This document shows, one piece after another, positions 32,624 to 44,940 of a stretch of 64,000 nucleotides of DNA. A program made the translations under genes and the position numbers. Every line of letters starts with the position of its first letter. The stretch's first letter is position 1. A model generated the notes under the pieces. The model was not told the DNA's origin. It did no database searches and saw nothing but the letters and a program-made list of their open reading frames with translations. The DNA is from Blumeriella jaapii (Eukaryota; Ascomycota; Leotiomycetes; Helotiales; Drepanopezizaceae): NCBI GenBank assembly GCA_009599575.1, contig VWND01000073.1, forward strand, positions 1,364,001-1,428,000. The letters are read 5' to 3'.

Positions 32624-34701
32624 ATGGAGCGAACCATTGGACTTTTGGGAGGCGGCCAACTTGGCCAGATGCTCTGCGAGGCTTCCAATCCTCTCGGAGT
32701 CAAAGTCATTATCCTCGATGCCGAGAACTCGCCCGCGAAACAAGTTAATGCCAAAACGCCTCACGTTGATGGCTCATTCATCGACCCAGAGAAGATCCGC
32801 GAACTTGCCCGCCAAGTGGACATCATGACCGTCGAAATTGAGCACGTCGACACACATGTTCTGGAGGAAATTGCAGAGAAAGGTGTCGAGACCGTGGCCG
32901 AGGACGGAAAGAGGTCGACGCGGAAAGTAGAAGTGCAGCCGAGTTGGAGGACGCTGAGGACGATCCAGGATAAATATCTACAGAAGGATCATTTGACGAG
33001 AGCTGGTGTTGAGACAGCTGTTTCAAAAGATGTTGGTGCAAGCGAGAGGGACCTGCAATCTTTTGGGGAACAGTACGGATATCCGTTCATGCTGAAGGCA
33101 AGGAAGGATGCCTATGACGGAAGAGGGAATTGCCCAGTCAAGTCGTCTGCTGGCATTCGGGAAGCCTTGGACGCTCTGAAGGGCCGGGACCTGTACGCTG
33201 AGAAGTGGGCGAACTTTAAGATGGAACTGGCCGTGATGGTCGTCAAGACCCACGATGGGGTGTCAACCGAGGGTACCGGAACGGTGGTATACCCAGCCGT
33301 GGAGACCATTCATGAGGATAGCATTTGCAAATTGGTATATGCGCCAGCCCGAGGAGTTTCTCCGACAACACAGGAGAGAGCTCAAGCCCTGGCTCGGAAA
33401 GCAGTTGGCAGTCTTTGGGGTAAGGGTGTCTTTGGCGTAGAGTTGTTCTTGATGCAAGACGGTAAGCAGTGTTCATCCTTATCTACACTTCTGTAGAAGA
33501 GTGCTACAGAAGAGTGCTCACGACTCCATACAGATACAATCGTTGTGAACGAGATTGCTCCGTAAGTATATGGACCTGATTTTACCTGTCAAGTTACTGA
33601 TAGTCCACAGTCGACCACACAACTCCGGACACTACACCATCGAAGCCTGCCCAACAATGAACCAGTACAAAGCGCAGCTTCTCTCAATCCTCGGAATCAT
33701 GCCGCCCATGACCAAAATCCCCTCCATGTTCCCAGCTACCATAATGCTGAATATCCTCGGTGGCGCCTCGAAATCTGCCCACACACAGTTAATGAAGCAA
33801 GCTGTCGCCATTCCAACAGCGGCTCTGCACATGTACGGCAAGGAATCGAAACCCGCACGGAAAATTGGACACATCACCGTTGTCGCTATGTCCATGTCCC
33901 AAGGTAAGCCCTTCCATCACTTCTCGCTTAATTTGCCAATGTTGACTTCCATAGCTGAGCAAGTCATGAACCCTCTCATCACACTTGCCGATGGTATGCG
34001 CGCAGTTCGCAAGAGCATCTCCCCACCTGCTCCATCTCCAGTCGTCTTCACCGAGCAACCTCTGGTGGCAGTTACAATGGGATCTGACTCCGATCTGCCG
34101 GTCCTAAAACCCGGTATTGCGCTTCTAAAGACGCTGGGCATTCCTTACCTCGTGACGATCACTTCAGCCCATCGCACGCCTCATCGAATGATCGAGCTAG
34201 CCGAAACTGCTGCAGATAAGGGTTTCAAGGTTATCATTGCTGCTGCCGGCGGAGCTGCACATCTTCCTGGCATGATAGCTTCTTCTACCCCGCTGCCAGG
34301 TAAGCGAAGTATATCCTTTTGTCTCGTCCACCAATTTCGGAAGGGAGGCTTTTCATCTACTCTTAGCTCGATTATACTAATGCTCCCAACAGTCATTGGC
34401 GTGCCTGTCAAAGCAAGTACTCTAGACGGAATGGACAGTCTACTTAGTATTGTTCAAATGCCGAGGGGGGTACCCGTTGCTACGGTGGCAATCAACAACT
34501 CGGTATGTTTTAACATCTCTGCGCTTTGCTAAGTAAACGCTAATGCAACATCAGATCAATGCCGCCCTCCTTGCTGCTAGGATACTAGCCACAAACGACT
34601 CCATGCTCCAAGCCAAGCTTGAGAAATACGCCAAGGACATGGGTGACGAGGTGGTAGGAAAAGCACTGCGGTTAGAAGAGGTTGGAGCCGAAAAATACTA
34701 G
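32624..34701 (+). CDS. ADE2: Phosphoribosylaminoimidazole carboxylase, bifunctional PurK-PurE
   Basis: Exons 32624-33461, 33534-33561, 33611-33903, 33955-34299, 34393-34502 and 34555-34701; 586 residues. The PurK-like ATP-grasp half starts [20 protein letters not shown], with [49 protein letters not shown] and LGGASK. The PurE half starts near residue 425: [54 protein letters not shown] and [12 protein letters not shown]. It carboxylates aminoimidazole ribonucleotide; the two domains are fused as in other fungi. Exon 2 is only 28 nt. Introns are 49-93 nt, all GT-AG with consistent phases. Loss of this gene gives red adenine auxotrophs in yeasts. Confidence 0.95.
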
Positions 34702-35186
34702 ACTCTGCACTAAGACTGGGGATATCTTGCCGAGAAGATGCTCTGCCACAACAACGACGTCGCTGTCTGGGCCAAATATAGGATTAGATATGCTTGTCGT
34801 CAGAGAGCGCAAACAAGATGACGCGGGGGCCGTCAGCAAAGAAGCACACAGTTGAGGGTACTTCCTTTTGGGATCATGGTGTCCGGCCTTCCGATGAGAA
34901 ACAGCAATATAGAACTTGATTTTGGGATCGGGAGTAGGGGTTACGGGTTCGGAGCAAGCATGTGTGCATGGCCATAACCACGGCCTTGGTTGTGATTGTT
35001 GCCGCATGTCTCCATGATCCCGATTCTGAAATGTCTTCCGAAGTGTCTGGATTTTTATAGGAAGCCGGCGAGGCTGCATCAAGTTTCGATCATATAAGAA
35101 GTTTTCATGTTCACAGTAGGTGAGCTTGAGCTAATCCTCGATATGAGTCTAGGTATTTATTTTTATTGACCCTGAGGATCTTGGCA
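34702..35186. other. Intergenic between convergent genes
   Basis: 3' flanks of ADE2 and the TCF25-like gene. No feature seen. Confidence 0.6.
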
Positions 35187-37430
35187 CTACGGCTCTTGGT
35201 CCATCAGCTCCGGAATCTCGTTGTCAGTATCTGTATCATCACTCTCCCCGTCCTCTTCGTCGTCCTCTTCTTCCGCTGGCATTCCAGCCCCCCAAAGCAT
35301 ATTTAAGATTCTCCTTGCTACGCCAATGGGAGCATGACCAGAACCGCCGCCGGTCCCACCATCGCCTGCTTCACCATCCTCGGGACCTGCGGGACGCTCC
35401 GCTGCATACGCCGCCTGCACGCCCCTGCGCAAGAAATCCAGAACCTCGGGGTCTCCAAGATCTCCCATATCTTCAATATCGGAGTCGTCATCGGAGCCGC
35501 GCCGCAAGCCCGGCAACAGTTCACGCATGGCTGCAAACGGATTGAGAAAATTGCCGAAAGCGTTCTCGGAATCATCACGGTCCCGACGTTCGATTGCGTT
35601 ACGTTGATGAGCGTATGAGTAGACGTTGACATCTGGTGGCAATGGGTCAGAGTCAGAGTTATTACTTCTATGAAGTAAGCTACTCGGTACCAGAGCCATC
35701 AGAGCAGGGGTGTTGTCCAAGTAGACAAAGCGCACAACATCCAGTGTCAAGTTGGAATTGTCCAGCTTCGGGAGAGAGTTCACGTCCACTTTCGGGATCG
35801 TGTGTGCAACTTCCATGAGCAGGGCTGTAGCTTCTGGAGTGTTCCACAAATCCTTTGTTTGAAGAACGTACAGTTCCGTGAACAGGGTCTCTGCTTCTGT
35901 GCGTGGCATTACGCCCCATATACTGGGAGGCGCATCAAGGTTGAGCTCCTTGAAGAGTTGGGTGAACAGCCAGGGGAGCTTTTGCATCGAGTCAGTAAGA
36001 AGCTTTCGGCATTGTGTGCTCTCTTTGAGTTGAAGAGCGGCAAATGCAAGTGATGGAGTGGTGTGTGACGCCGCAAGGCATCTTCCTAAGTATGACGGAG
36101 CCCAGATCTCGTTCATCTCGCTCTCGGAAACGTCTAGCAGCCAGTTAAAATCACCAGCTTTCAGGGCAAGTTGATGAATGAGCAGCCGCATGCAGTATGG
36201 GTCTCCTTCAGGATCAAGACTAAGAATCAGCTTAGCCCACTCCAGGGCCGTTCGATAAGTCCCCTTCATGAGCAGCGATTTAATGTATTGATATGCCGCT
36301 AGCCACAATTCCCTATTCTCGGGTCGTGCAAAATCAAGTCGGGCTTTCCCTTGGGACAGTTTGGTGCCGAATAGGGTTGTGGATGCCCTCCCAAAGGAGA
36401 ACAGAGCACGCTCTAGGAGGTCGGCCGATAATGCGTGATCTGTTTGGTCTTTTGCAATCTTGCTGACTTGGATGAGGAGGGAAATATGGTAAGCTAGCAT
36501 ACGTTAGTTATGGCATGGAAGTTCGAAGATGGACTTACGATTTCTTGTAAGAAGCGCAATCAGATTCTGGGGATCACCAATTTCTACAAATCCAAAGAAC
36601 GTCTGCTGTAAGGCCTGATACGTTTGATCATGGACGAAGCGAAACTCGACCGTTCCATCATCTGTCTTATCGTCCACCACTTCCATTGTCAGGCCACCCG
36701 TAGTCGCTCTGGGCCAGTCCTCTTTGCCCTGGATGAAGGGATTCCGCCGTAATGCCAGCTCCGAAAGACCCTTCCCTGGTGGATGTTGTCCCTTCAAGGC
36801 CGTCTCCAAATCGACTTGCCGGTTCTGACCACGCTGTCTCGGCCTTCTCCCGCCTCGGCCAACAGGCCCTGCGGGCTCGTCTACCACTTCAACAGCAGCC
36901 TTACCAAACAGATTCCGCATCTCGTTGGCAACCTTCAGGTGCTGCGAATTGATTCCCAGTAGCGTGCACACCCTCTCGTACTCCGGATCCACAACCAATT
37001 TTGTGCTCGCCTGCGTACCACCGGCTGGTTTCTTGAGCGCCAACTCTCGTAATGCAGCATCAATCTCGTCGGTTCCATTGCTGGCTTCGTCTTTCTCCGT
37101 GTCGATAGCCTTTGTAACTTTGGCTTTCTTTTTCTTCTTGGATTTCTTGGGTTTCTTCAGCGACGGCGGGGTAGTCGTGGCAGCTAGTTCTTTCTTGACA
37201 ACTTTCCCGCCCTTTTCATTTTCCTCCTCCTCGTCTTCTACATTGTCGTCATCCTCGTCCTCGTCTTTACCCGCATCGTCGAGGTCTGCGAGATCCGCGA
37301 AGGAGAAAGCAGATTTCTTCTTTCCTGGAGCCACTGGCTCATCTTCGGATTCTTCTTCGGCATGGGATTGAAGTTGAGCTTGCTCCAACTCGCGTTGCTG
37401 TTGCAATTTCCTTAATTGTCTACTAGACAT
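35187..37430 (-). CDS. RQC1: TCF25 / Rqc1 family protein (ribosome quality control)
   Basis: Two exons, 37430-36539 and 36493-35187, 732 residues. The start MSSRQLRKLQQQRELEQ is the family N-terminus; residues 20-150 are an acidic stretch followed by a lysine-rich block (KKPKKSKKKKKAK). The conserved TCF25 region runs from VDPEYERVCTLLGIN through FRFVHDQTYQALQQTFFGFVEIGDPQNLIALLTRN, and the 45-nt intron restores LLTRNPYHISLLIQVSKI. Helical repeats follow (ALFSFGRASTTLFG, NRELWLAAYQYIKSLLMKGTYRTALEWAKLILSLDP with DPYCMRLLIHQLAL). In yeast, Rqc1 works with Ltn1 and Cdc48 on stalled 60S subunits, promoting ubiquitination of nascent chains. The C-terminal 120 residues are Asp/Glu-rich. It is divergent from the PP2C gene, with 338 bp between the starts. 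Confidence 0.9.
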
Positions 37431-37768
37431 GGCGGCGGATAGAATGCAGGATAGAATGCAGAATGTAAGTTGTTGTACTGTGTAAAAGAGGTCTTGATCT
37501 TTGAGCGTCGGCAGATGACGCAGACGCTCGCTCGCATTATTGTTATTCCGTCCGTACACGGGCCCAGGACTGTCCAGCCACAACGGTAGCGCAGTCCCAG
37601 CCACAGCCTCAGCTTCAGCTTCAGCTTCAGCCTCAGCCTTTCCTCTTAGTATCTTGTAGCCTCCTCTCTAAAATCTACGCATCTTCTCAATCGCTCTCCT
37701 CTTTCTCCCTCTCCCTGATGAATTCTATCCTCTGACGACGCTTCTCTTCCCCATCCCATCACAATCCA
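37431..37768. promoter_or_regulatory. Divergent promoter region, TCF25-like / PP2C
   Basis: Contains a CAGCTT/CAGCCT hexamer repeat (37605-37640) and pyrimidine-rich leader sequence before the PP2C ATG. No factor site assigned. Confidence 0.4.
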
Positions 37769-39736
37769 ATGCGTCGAGCAGCCAGCCAAATCTTCCAGAC
37801 TGCCCGTCTCGTGCCCTTCCGAAGTCTTTGCCTGCCCAGTCGCGTCGGTGCTGGGACCTGCCAGTCGCAACATCAACTCTGCAAGTATGTTCTAGGCATT
37901 CGACACTCGTCCGGCGGCCTCAAACATCCTTCAAGACCCGCCGCAACTCCTTCCTCGAAGAATATAGCGACAACCCAAGCAGACTCGTCCATGTACATTC
38001 GCAGACTCTCGGTCGCTGTTCTCTCCGGACTGGTGGGTTATGGCGCGTGGTACACCTCCAAAATAATAGCTGGGGATTCCACGGACGGAGTCTCGCAGGC
38101 ACAACAGTCACGAGGATTGACGACTTCCTCTACGGCATACGCCCCTCTCCCAACTCAGGAACAGAGTGTTGAGCGGAAAGCGGTCATTATTGGGTCGGAC
38201 ACATTGTACACGGGTACTATCCCAGGCGACGGGCCCATCTCCAAGGACACGGATGAATCGGGTAGGAAGGTGCTGGAAATGTTGACACCGGACCAAGCCA
38301 CACAGAAGCTGAGGAGGAACGAAGAGTCATACTTGGTTGGACGTGGCAATGGGGTGGTGAGATACGATGTGGTTCAGATACCCAGCAATGATCCGATCGA
38401 GGACGACCACGTGGAAAAGATCATTGAGCTGCCTCAAGGATCATCTACTGCCATACCTGCAAAAGTCGGATCGGATGACTGGATGTTCTGGGGTGTGTTT
38501 GATGGCCACTCGTAAGTAAATGCAGCTGCTGTATGTAGGTTGTCGCTGACATTGGCAGTGGCTGGACGACTTCCGCGAAACTTCGTCAAGTTCTCGTGAA
38601 TTTCGTTGCACGCGAACTGAACTCGACATACAAAGCCGCTGCGGCTAATCCGAGCGGCGGATCTCCCTCCTCAGAGGCGATCGAAGCTGCTATCAAGACT
38701 GGTTTCAACCGTCTCGACCACGAAATCGTGCACGAAAGCGTGGAGAAAGTTCTAAAGGCCAATTCCAAACTGGTCGCTGCCGAAGTGCTGGCACCAGCTC
38801 TATCTGGATCGTGTGCTCTCCTATCTTTTTACGACAGCAAGTCGAAGCTACTTCGAGTCGCTTGTACCGGAGATTCTCGTGCCATTCTCGGCAGACGAGG
38901 GGATTCTGGTAAATGGGTTGCTACGCCCTTGTCCATCGATCAAACCGGAGGCAACCCTGACGAGGAAGCCCGTATGCGAAAGGAGCATCCCGGAGAACCC
39001 AATGTCGTCCGCAATGGTCGAGTCCTTGGTGGATTGGAACCATCTCGTGCGTTCGGTGATGCTACATACAAATGGTCCCGCGAAGTTTCCGAACGTCTTA
39101 AGCAATCCTTCTTCGGACGTACCCCTTCGCAGCTCCTCCGCACTCCACCGTACGTGACTGCGGAACCTGTTGTCACGACCACGAAGATCCAGCCCGAGAA
39201 AGGTGACTTTCTTGTCATGGCCACCGATGGTCTCTGGGAAATGCTCACCAACGAGGAAGTCGTGGGTCTTGTTGGCCAATGGATCGAGAAGCAATCCGGC
39301 GAAAGCAATGGCAGCTCATGGGCTCAGATGTTTAGCCAGCAAAAAGGACTACCGGTTGAGCCGAGTGGCCCGAAGGGTGCGAAGGATGGCCAGAAGACGC
39401 CTATTCGGCAACAGCAATGGGGCGTGAAGGGCAGCGAGTCGGCGCGATTCGTGGTGGAGGATAAGAACGTCGCTACGCATCTGGTCCGGAATGCCTTGGG
39501 TGGGAAGGACAAAGACGTTCTTTGCGCGCTGTTGACTCTCCCATCGCCATACTCCCGGCGATACAGGTATGTTCAGCCCTTTCACGACATTCCATTTTTC
39601 CTTACTCTAGCTCACATGATACAGGGATGATTTGACGGTCCAAGTCATCTTCTTCGGCGACAGCGATCAGAGCGGCGATGTGGTGGTCAACAAGGAGGCC
39701 AGCGCAACCGCCAGCAACATCAAAGCCAAGCTGTGA
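37769..39736 (+). CDS. PTC5: Mitochondrial PP2C phosphatase (pyruvate dehydrogenase phosphatase type)
   Basis: Exons 37769-38511, 38559-39566 and 39625-39736, 620 residues. The first 50 residues are basic, Ser/Arg-rich and lack acids, as in a mitochondrial presequence, and a hydrophobic segment (LSVAVLSGLVGYGAWYTSKI) follows near residue 80. PP2C motifs: SDDWMFWGVFDGHSG with the metal-binding DGH, GSCALLSFYD, ACTGDSRAILGR, SIDQTGGN, LGGLEPSRAFGD, FLVMATDGLWEML, and a late RDDLTVQVIFFGD with the second metal site. The VVRYDVVQIPSNDPIEDDH region fits Ptc5-like enzymes that dephosphorylate the E1 subunit of pyruvate dehydrogenase in the matrix or intermembrane space. Introns are 47 and 58 nt. 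The Ptc5 versus Ptc6/7 assignment is by architecture, not by phylogeny. Confidence 0.85.
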
Positions 39737-40773
39737 TGCGCGACCGGGCATGTAGAATACTCTCTGTTGTTTCTTCTTCCTTGCTTCTTTTTTCTTCTTT
39801 TTTCCCCGAGGGTATCTCACGGCACGGTGCCGTGGAGAATCTGACCCACGTCCCCGACGAGCGGACTTGCTGCATACATGCCTGCAGAGGTGATGGAAGA
39901 TATAAGATTTCCGGTTCCTGGCAGCATGTTCTGCGCCTCTTGTACATCACTGCATGCATGCCTGAGCTGATGCAGCTGGCGGGACGGACAGCCATACGAG
40001 CTTGTCAACACGTCAACATTGCCAACACTCGTGAGCGAGATAAGCATCAAGGGTTCAGTCAGCAAGTACATATCTATAGGTAGCTTGGGTGGTTGATCTC
40101 TCCACCTGGGCTTTTCTTCCCTGGGACTTTGGTAGCTTTAGGTTTGATTTTTTTACTTGACGCGTGACTCCCTCTGCAGGACTCTGTATCCAGTCTTTAC
40201 GACTCTCTGTCCAGTCTCGACTTTTCCTCCTGTGTCAGTTGGACAGAATCGTTTTCCCGTCATCGGCTCATCCTCGGCCTGATGGCGATAAGGGAGAGGT
40301 GGACCCTCCCTATCATATCGAGACGTCTGTCTATCACACCCGTATCATCATAGAGACAATGTACTGTATAGACCATCTCACACCCTTTCATATATCCTAT
40401 GGACACATCAGCAGCGCATTATCAACATCACCGCATCCTCATATTCTATTCATCACTTCTGCAGATCCGCGTCCCGTGGAGCTGCCATCGTACCCAGGAT
40501 TCACCTCTTCGACTAGGATCTTTCCCTTCGTCTGTCCCGTGCACCACCATCTATCTACGCCTTACCTACGGCCCCCCCCCCCCCCCCCCCCCAAACTCCA
40601 AGTTTGTGTCACCTCCACACGATCAGGGGGACTCGAACGACAACTCCTCAAGCCAAACATCACTCGTTCTTCGTTGAACATTACACCTTGAACCCGTAGT
40701 CGAATCAGTCTCCTTTGTTTCCACTCGCCACGCCACATTTCCCGAGAGCTGCTGGCCCTTGCCAAACACATTC
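39737..40773. other. Intergenic
   Basis: About 1 kb, no supportable gene. It includes a T/C-rich stretch after the PP2C stop and the poly-C tract at 40572-40592. The right half should be the promoter and leader of the next gene. Confidence 0.55.
40572..40592 (+). repeat. Poly-C tract, 21 nt
   Basis: Uninterrupted C run about 180 nt upstream of the start at 40774. Confidence 0.9.
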
Positions 40774-42491
40774 ATGGCCTTCCGTCAACCCGCCTTCCAC
40801 GCTTCTCAACGTGTCTACACAGGGCCCCAAGAACCGCAGATACAAGCCCCGGCCTCCCTTCCGTCTCAGGAGGCACGCGATCGCGTCGCCGACAACGAGG
40901 AATGGATCCTGTTTTCGCCGTCCGCGACATCGACGACAGATCATGGATATGATACTTCCACAGCGAGGAGCCAAACTGCAGGTCGTTCGAGAATAAGCGA
41001 TTTTGGGAGCTTGGACACTGCTGCTCGCAGCTCTGATTACGAAGAAGGGTCTGAGCATGCGATCGAGGAGGAGGAAGAGGAGGAGGAGGAGGAGGAGGAG
41101 GATGGCGAGCTAGACAGCCTGGACAGCCATCTCCACGCATTCAGGGCCGAGGGGAGCTTATACCGAGAGAGGGCTCAGGTCAGTGGGACGGTGCTGCCGA
41201 CACATGATGGCCTGGGGAGTTTTCGCATTGATCAGACAAATATGGGGGAGGATGTGCAGGAGCATTTGTACGCCTTTGAGCGCTTCAATCCACGAAGGAT
41301 GAAGAGGAGAAGAGAGGACACGGAAGTGACGGAGGGTATGATAGAAGAAGATGTCGAGAGGGTTGGAGAGGCCGAGAGGACCAGGAGGATCGAGAAATGG
41401 AGAATGGAGCAGAGTCGGCTGTTGGTGGATGAGATACAAAAGGAGACTAGGAGGAGAAAACAGTCCATGTCTAGCGAGAGGCGGATCGTACCCGACGATC
41501 ACGAGCAGGAGGACCTCGCTACTCTCAGTCATGTCGAGACTGAAGATGCGCCAGATGAGGAAACTGACAGCTTTTGGAGCCGGATCACGAAGAGAGTCAT
41601 TCGAGATCTGATGGGCATCGATGATGACCTACTCGCCATTATATTCGGCGAAGCTCTTCCGGAAATCGACGATCTATCTAGCACACCTTCTGCTGCCTCT
41701 GTGTTGCCATTGACGCAGAACGACAAGTCTAGCTGGGAACATCGCCTGCTGGATCGCGTCGCTCGAGAACTCGGGATACTGGTCAGTCAGCTCTCCGACC
41801 ATCCAGGGGCCTTCTCGGCCTACCTCCACTCCCAGCAGATGCCTCTTCCATACGCCGGGCTACCCGTCATTCCAGAGACTCGCGATCAACCGGTCCCCGA
41901 GATCATGACCCTCACCACACTCGAACCCAGGTTCCATCCAACCCTTCCGACGGAGCCAATCTCCATCCCAATCCCCACCGCATCTAAACCAACTGAGCCC
42001 GTTGTCGACGAGGATGCCACCCCGAGGGCCACCAATTCCCTCTCTCAAGCTTTTACATGCGAAGAATGGGAGCGCGAGCTGGACATCAAAATGGTCTTTC
42101 GCTATCTCCGCTCGCGTTTCACATCACGATCCGAAGCCGCTCCACCGACTGCCACGCGGGACTTCATCACGGCCGGCACTTCGCACCTGGCAACAGCTAG
42201 CACGGCCGATACAGCCGCACGTGCGGCCCGGGTCCGGCAACATCATCCCCTTATCAAACCGGGCGGCGCGGCAGCATCGAGCGAAGGATGTGGCGTGCCA
42301 GCGTCCCCGGCTCCGCAAGCCCCGTGATGCGAAGAGGCAGTAGCAGCTGTGCCAGCGAAAGGATGAGCGCAAATGGGAGGATGCGGAACAGCGGAAGCAG
42401 CCGCCACTACTGGGACATCGGAGGCCAGAGTGCAGGCAGCAGTAGTTTGGTTGCTTGCACGGGAGGTATGGGGAGTTGGGGCGAGGTGTAG
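40774..42491 (+). CDS. Fungal protein of unknown function, acidic/coiled, with a frame break
   Basis: ATG at 40774 (MAFRQPAFHASQRVY), about 570 residues if both parts are one protein. There is a glutamate run near residue 95 (encoded by a GAG microsatellite), an Arg/Glu-rich helical region (RRIEKWRMEQSRLLVDEIQKETRRRK) and a folded-looking segment (DDLLAIIFGEALPEID, HRLLDRVARELGILV, EEWERELDIKMVFRYLRSRF). The first frame ends at 42327 with an unrelated tail, while the next frame to 42491 reads SPVMRRGSSSCASER and SSRHYWDIGG, ending GGMGSWGEV, a C-terminus I associate with fungal hypothetical proteins. Between 42240 and 42285 there is no GT at all, so an intron cannot join them; one missing nucleotide in the CCCC or AAA run there would. 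Function unknown. Confidence 0.65.
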
Positions 42492-43630
42492 ATGGGCAGG
42501 TGGAGATCGAGGCCGAGTAAACGAATGATGTCGCACGGGAAATACACAGATGCTTGGATTTTTTTTACTTTGGATACCTTACGAATGTTCGGCGGAATGA
42601 ACTAGCGATTCGAGCGATTTCTCTTCTCTAGCTGGTCCTCTTTATATACCTCTTGCAGCACCTGCACCATAATCATCTTTTACAGCATTATCTCCACGCC
42701 GCAGTGTTGTTTGCCAGGTTCACAATCCAGAGAGCAGTATGAGCACGCATTGCATTTGGTCGGCCCTGGCCACGGAGTGACGGACTGACTGGCTACTTAA
42801 AAAGGTAAGAGTCAGTCGAACTATTCGAAACCAATCCATGCTTGCTGTGCAGATACTTAAACACTTTTCTACTGCCATCTTTCAAATCGTGAATTCTAAG
42901 TGTGATTGATATCGACAATTTGGACCTTTATCACAAATGCAAAATCACTTGAACCGCCATCCGGTTTTCCCTTCTTTCTTTCTCGAGTCTACTTAAGAAT
43001 AATCACCCTTTTGAAAATAGCTGGAAAAAATGATGTCGTTGCGCCGTTACGGATAACTTCGGCGATTCATATACCACTCCATCTAACAATAGCTTTACAG
43101 TACCTATCGTAAAGCTAATATTGGACATCATCAAGCCCGTCTGATTTTGCTACTTGGTCCGATGGCATGCGAGCCTGATCGGAATGGTAGGCAAGCAGTC
43201 TTCTATCTACATCTGTACAGTACAAGCGATGTACTCAAGGTCCAAGCACCACCACCACCCTATGCAATCTTCATTGCAATCATCGGGACGCCCCTCCGTC
43301 AAGCGACAGTGGTCCAGAAACCAACGCCTCGGCATCCAAGCTGTCACAGGGCAGTGGTAGACAGCCGTGGCTGAGATAGATGCGAACCATGTTCACGGAT
43401 CTTCATCGATGGGGGACAATGCTCGTTGCAAGTCATCGCCGCAGGATACACGACCATGACAAAAAGCCCGTGGTACAGCATGTCGATACTGGTGATGGTC
43501 GTTTGAGGGTGGCATCCAGAGATCTCCAAGGTGGTTGGGTAGAGAGCAAAACGGGAACAGAGTCGAGCTGCCCTAGGTCATATCTTTGCCGTTGGAGATT
43601 TGAGTCTGCTCGACTGAAAATCAAGACCCT
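42492..43630. other. Intergenic between convergent genes
   Basis: 3' flanks of the 40.8 kb gene and PEX12. It contains a TGTACAGTAC motif at 43214-43223. No gene seen; short frames around 42906-43374 lack family character. Confidence 0.55.
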
Positions 43631-44940
43631 TCATATCATGACCCGCCTCAGACCTTCCGTCCCTCCCAGCACCCTCCTCCCAGTGACGGCACATCTGCCC
43701 TGACCATTCTCCCATTTTCCTTCTCCCATTCATGAATTTCTCTTGCTTGTCGTGGCTCCCTTCCAACCATCTGTGAATACACGTGTAGCAATAGACGAAT
43801 CCCGTCTGGCATGCGGTCGCTGTCGTAATCTCGTTCTCGCAGATCGGGCATGATTCAGAGTCCTGTGGCGGAGGAACTGTGTAGATTGGCAGCAGAGATG
43901 TCGCTGCGATTGGTGCCTTTTCGACCTCTGGCGCTTTCTGCTCCGGATCTCTTTCGTCCTTTTCCCTCTTAGCTGCAGCACTTGTCTGCTTGCTACCTGG
44001 CCCCAACCGCAATGAAAGAGTAGAGAGACCGGATGTGACTGGCGGAGGAAGTTCGATTCCTTCGGCTGCCTTTCTGGATAGTTGTCTCGCAAAATCAGAG
44101 GCGTGCCACCACTCCAGAAACTTCAACGCAAATATGCTTGTTGGCAACAAGATCTTCAAGCTGTCCAAGACCCTGCCTCCCAATATCCTCGGATGGAATA
44201 TGCTCATGACTCCTAGATTCCCACCACCAGCTGGCCCCTTCTGAGGTTCGTTCAGGGCAGCGATAGCTCTATGGTCCGCCTCGCCCAATCTTCTCATCCT
44301 CGTTCCGATCAACCACATGAATGGTGAATGGTATTTGCTGTTGTCGAACAGGTATGCAATATTGAATGCTAACATCGAGAAGCAACATGCTGCGTTGACA
44401 CTAGGATAAACATGCCGTAAGAACCATCGATAGTAATGCATAAACCGTTGCTTCAACGTGGGATTCGCTGGCATGCGGGTGTAAGAAGCTCCCAGCAATG
44501 CTCTCGGCGCATTGATATCGTAGCTCTCGTCGAGCTTCCGCCTGATGTACGGCAGACCCACCATCACCGCCAGATTCTTCCATATATCGGCTTGAGACAG
44601 CGTCAAGGCATCGCGGACGTGTGTCGGTGCAGCGATGTTGGCGCGTGGAATCTCGCCCACGCACAGGGCTTTCTCGCGCTTCAGGCCGTAGAAGTTTTGT
44701 GAAGCCGCCGCCGTGCGTCTTGAGATAGTGCCGCTCAACGAGGAGCATCAGCACTGCATAGAGCTCGTCGAAGGAGTTGAGGAGGCGCAGGAGGTATCGC
44801 GGATGCCGGTGCGTCGCGACAGCGAGAAGGTAGCGGAGGGAGGGTGGAAGTAGCGACGCGAGCTGCGCTTCGGAGAGGAGCTCGAACAGCGACGGTTTAT
44901 GTTCGTCGAACGTAGAGTGAAGCGCTGTCATAAACTCCAT
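43631..44940 (-). CDS. PEX12: Peroxin-12 (RING peroxisomal E3 subunit) with two frame breaks
   Basis: One continuous gene on the minus strand, about 435 residues, but its conserved parts lie in three frames. Part 1 (from 44940): [22 protein letters not shown] to [14 protein letters not shown]. Part 2 (from about 44695): [79 protein letters not shown], a second membrane part, then the RING region CPICENEI and [16 protein letters not shown]. Part 3 (from about 43726): [14 protein letters not shown], then [15 protein letters not shown] and stop at 43631. Without the second shift, part 2 runs on to a stop at 43578 with an unrelated tail. No splice sites exist at either break; each is repaired by skipping one nucleotide in an A-rich or G/A-rich run. 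Pex12 acts with Pex2 and Pex10 to ubiquitinate the import receptor Pex5. Confidence 0.85.
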
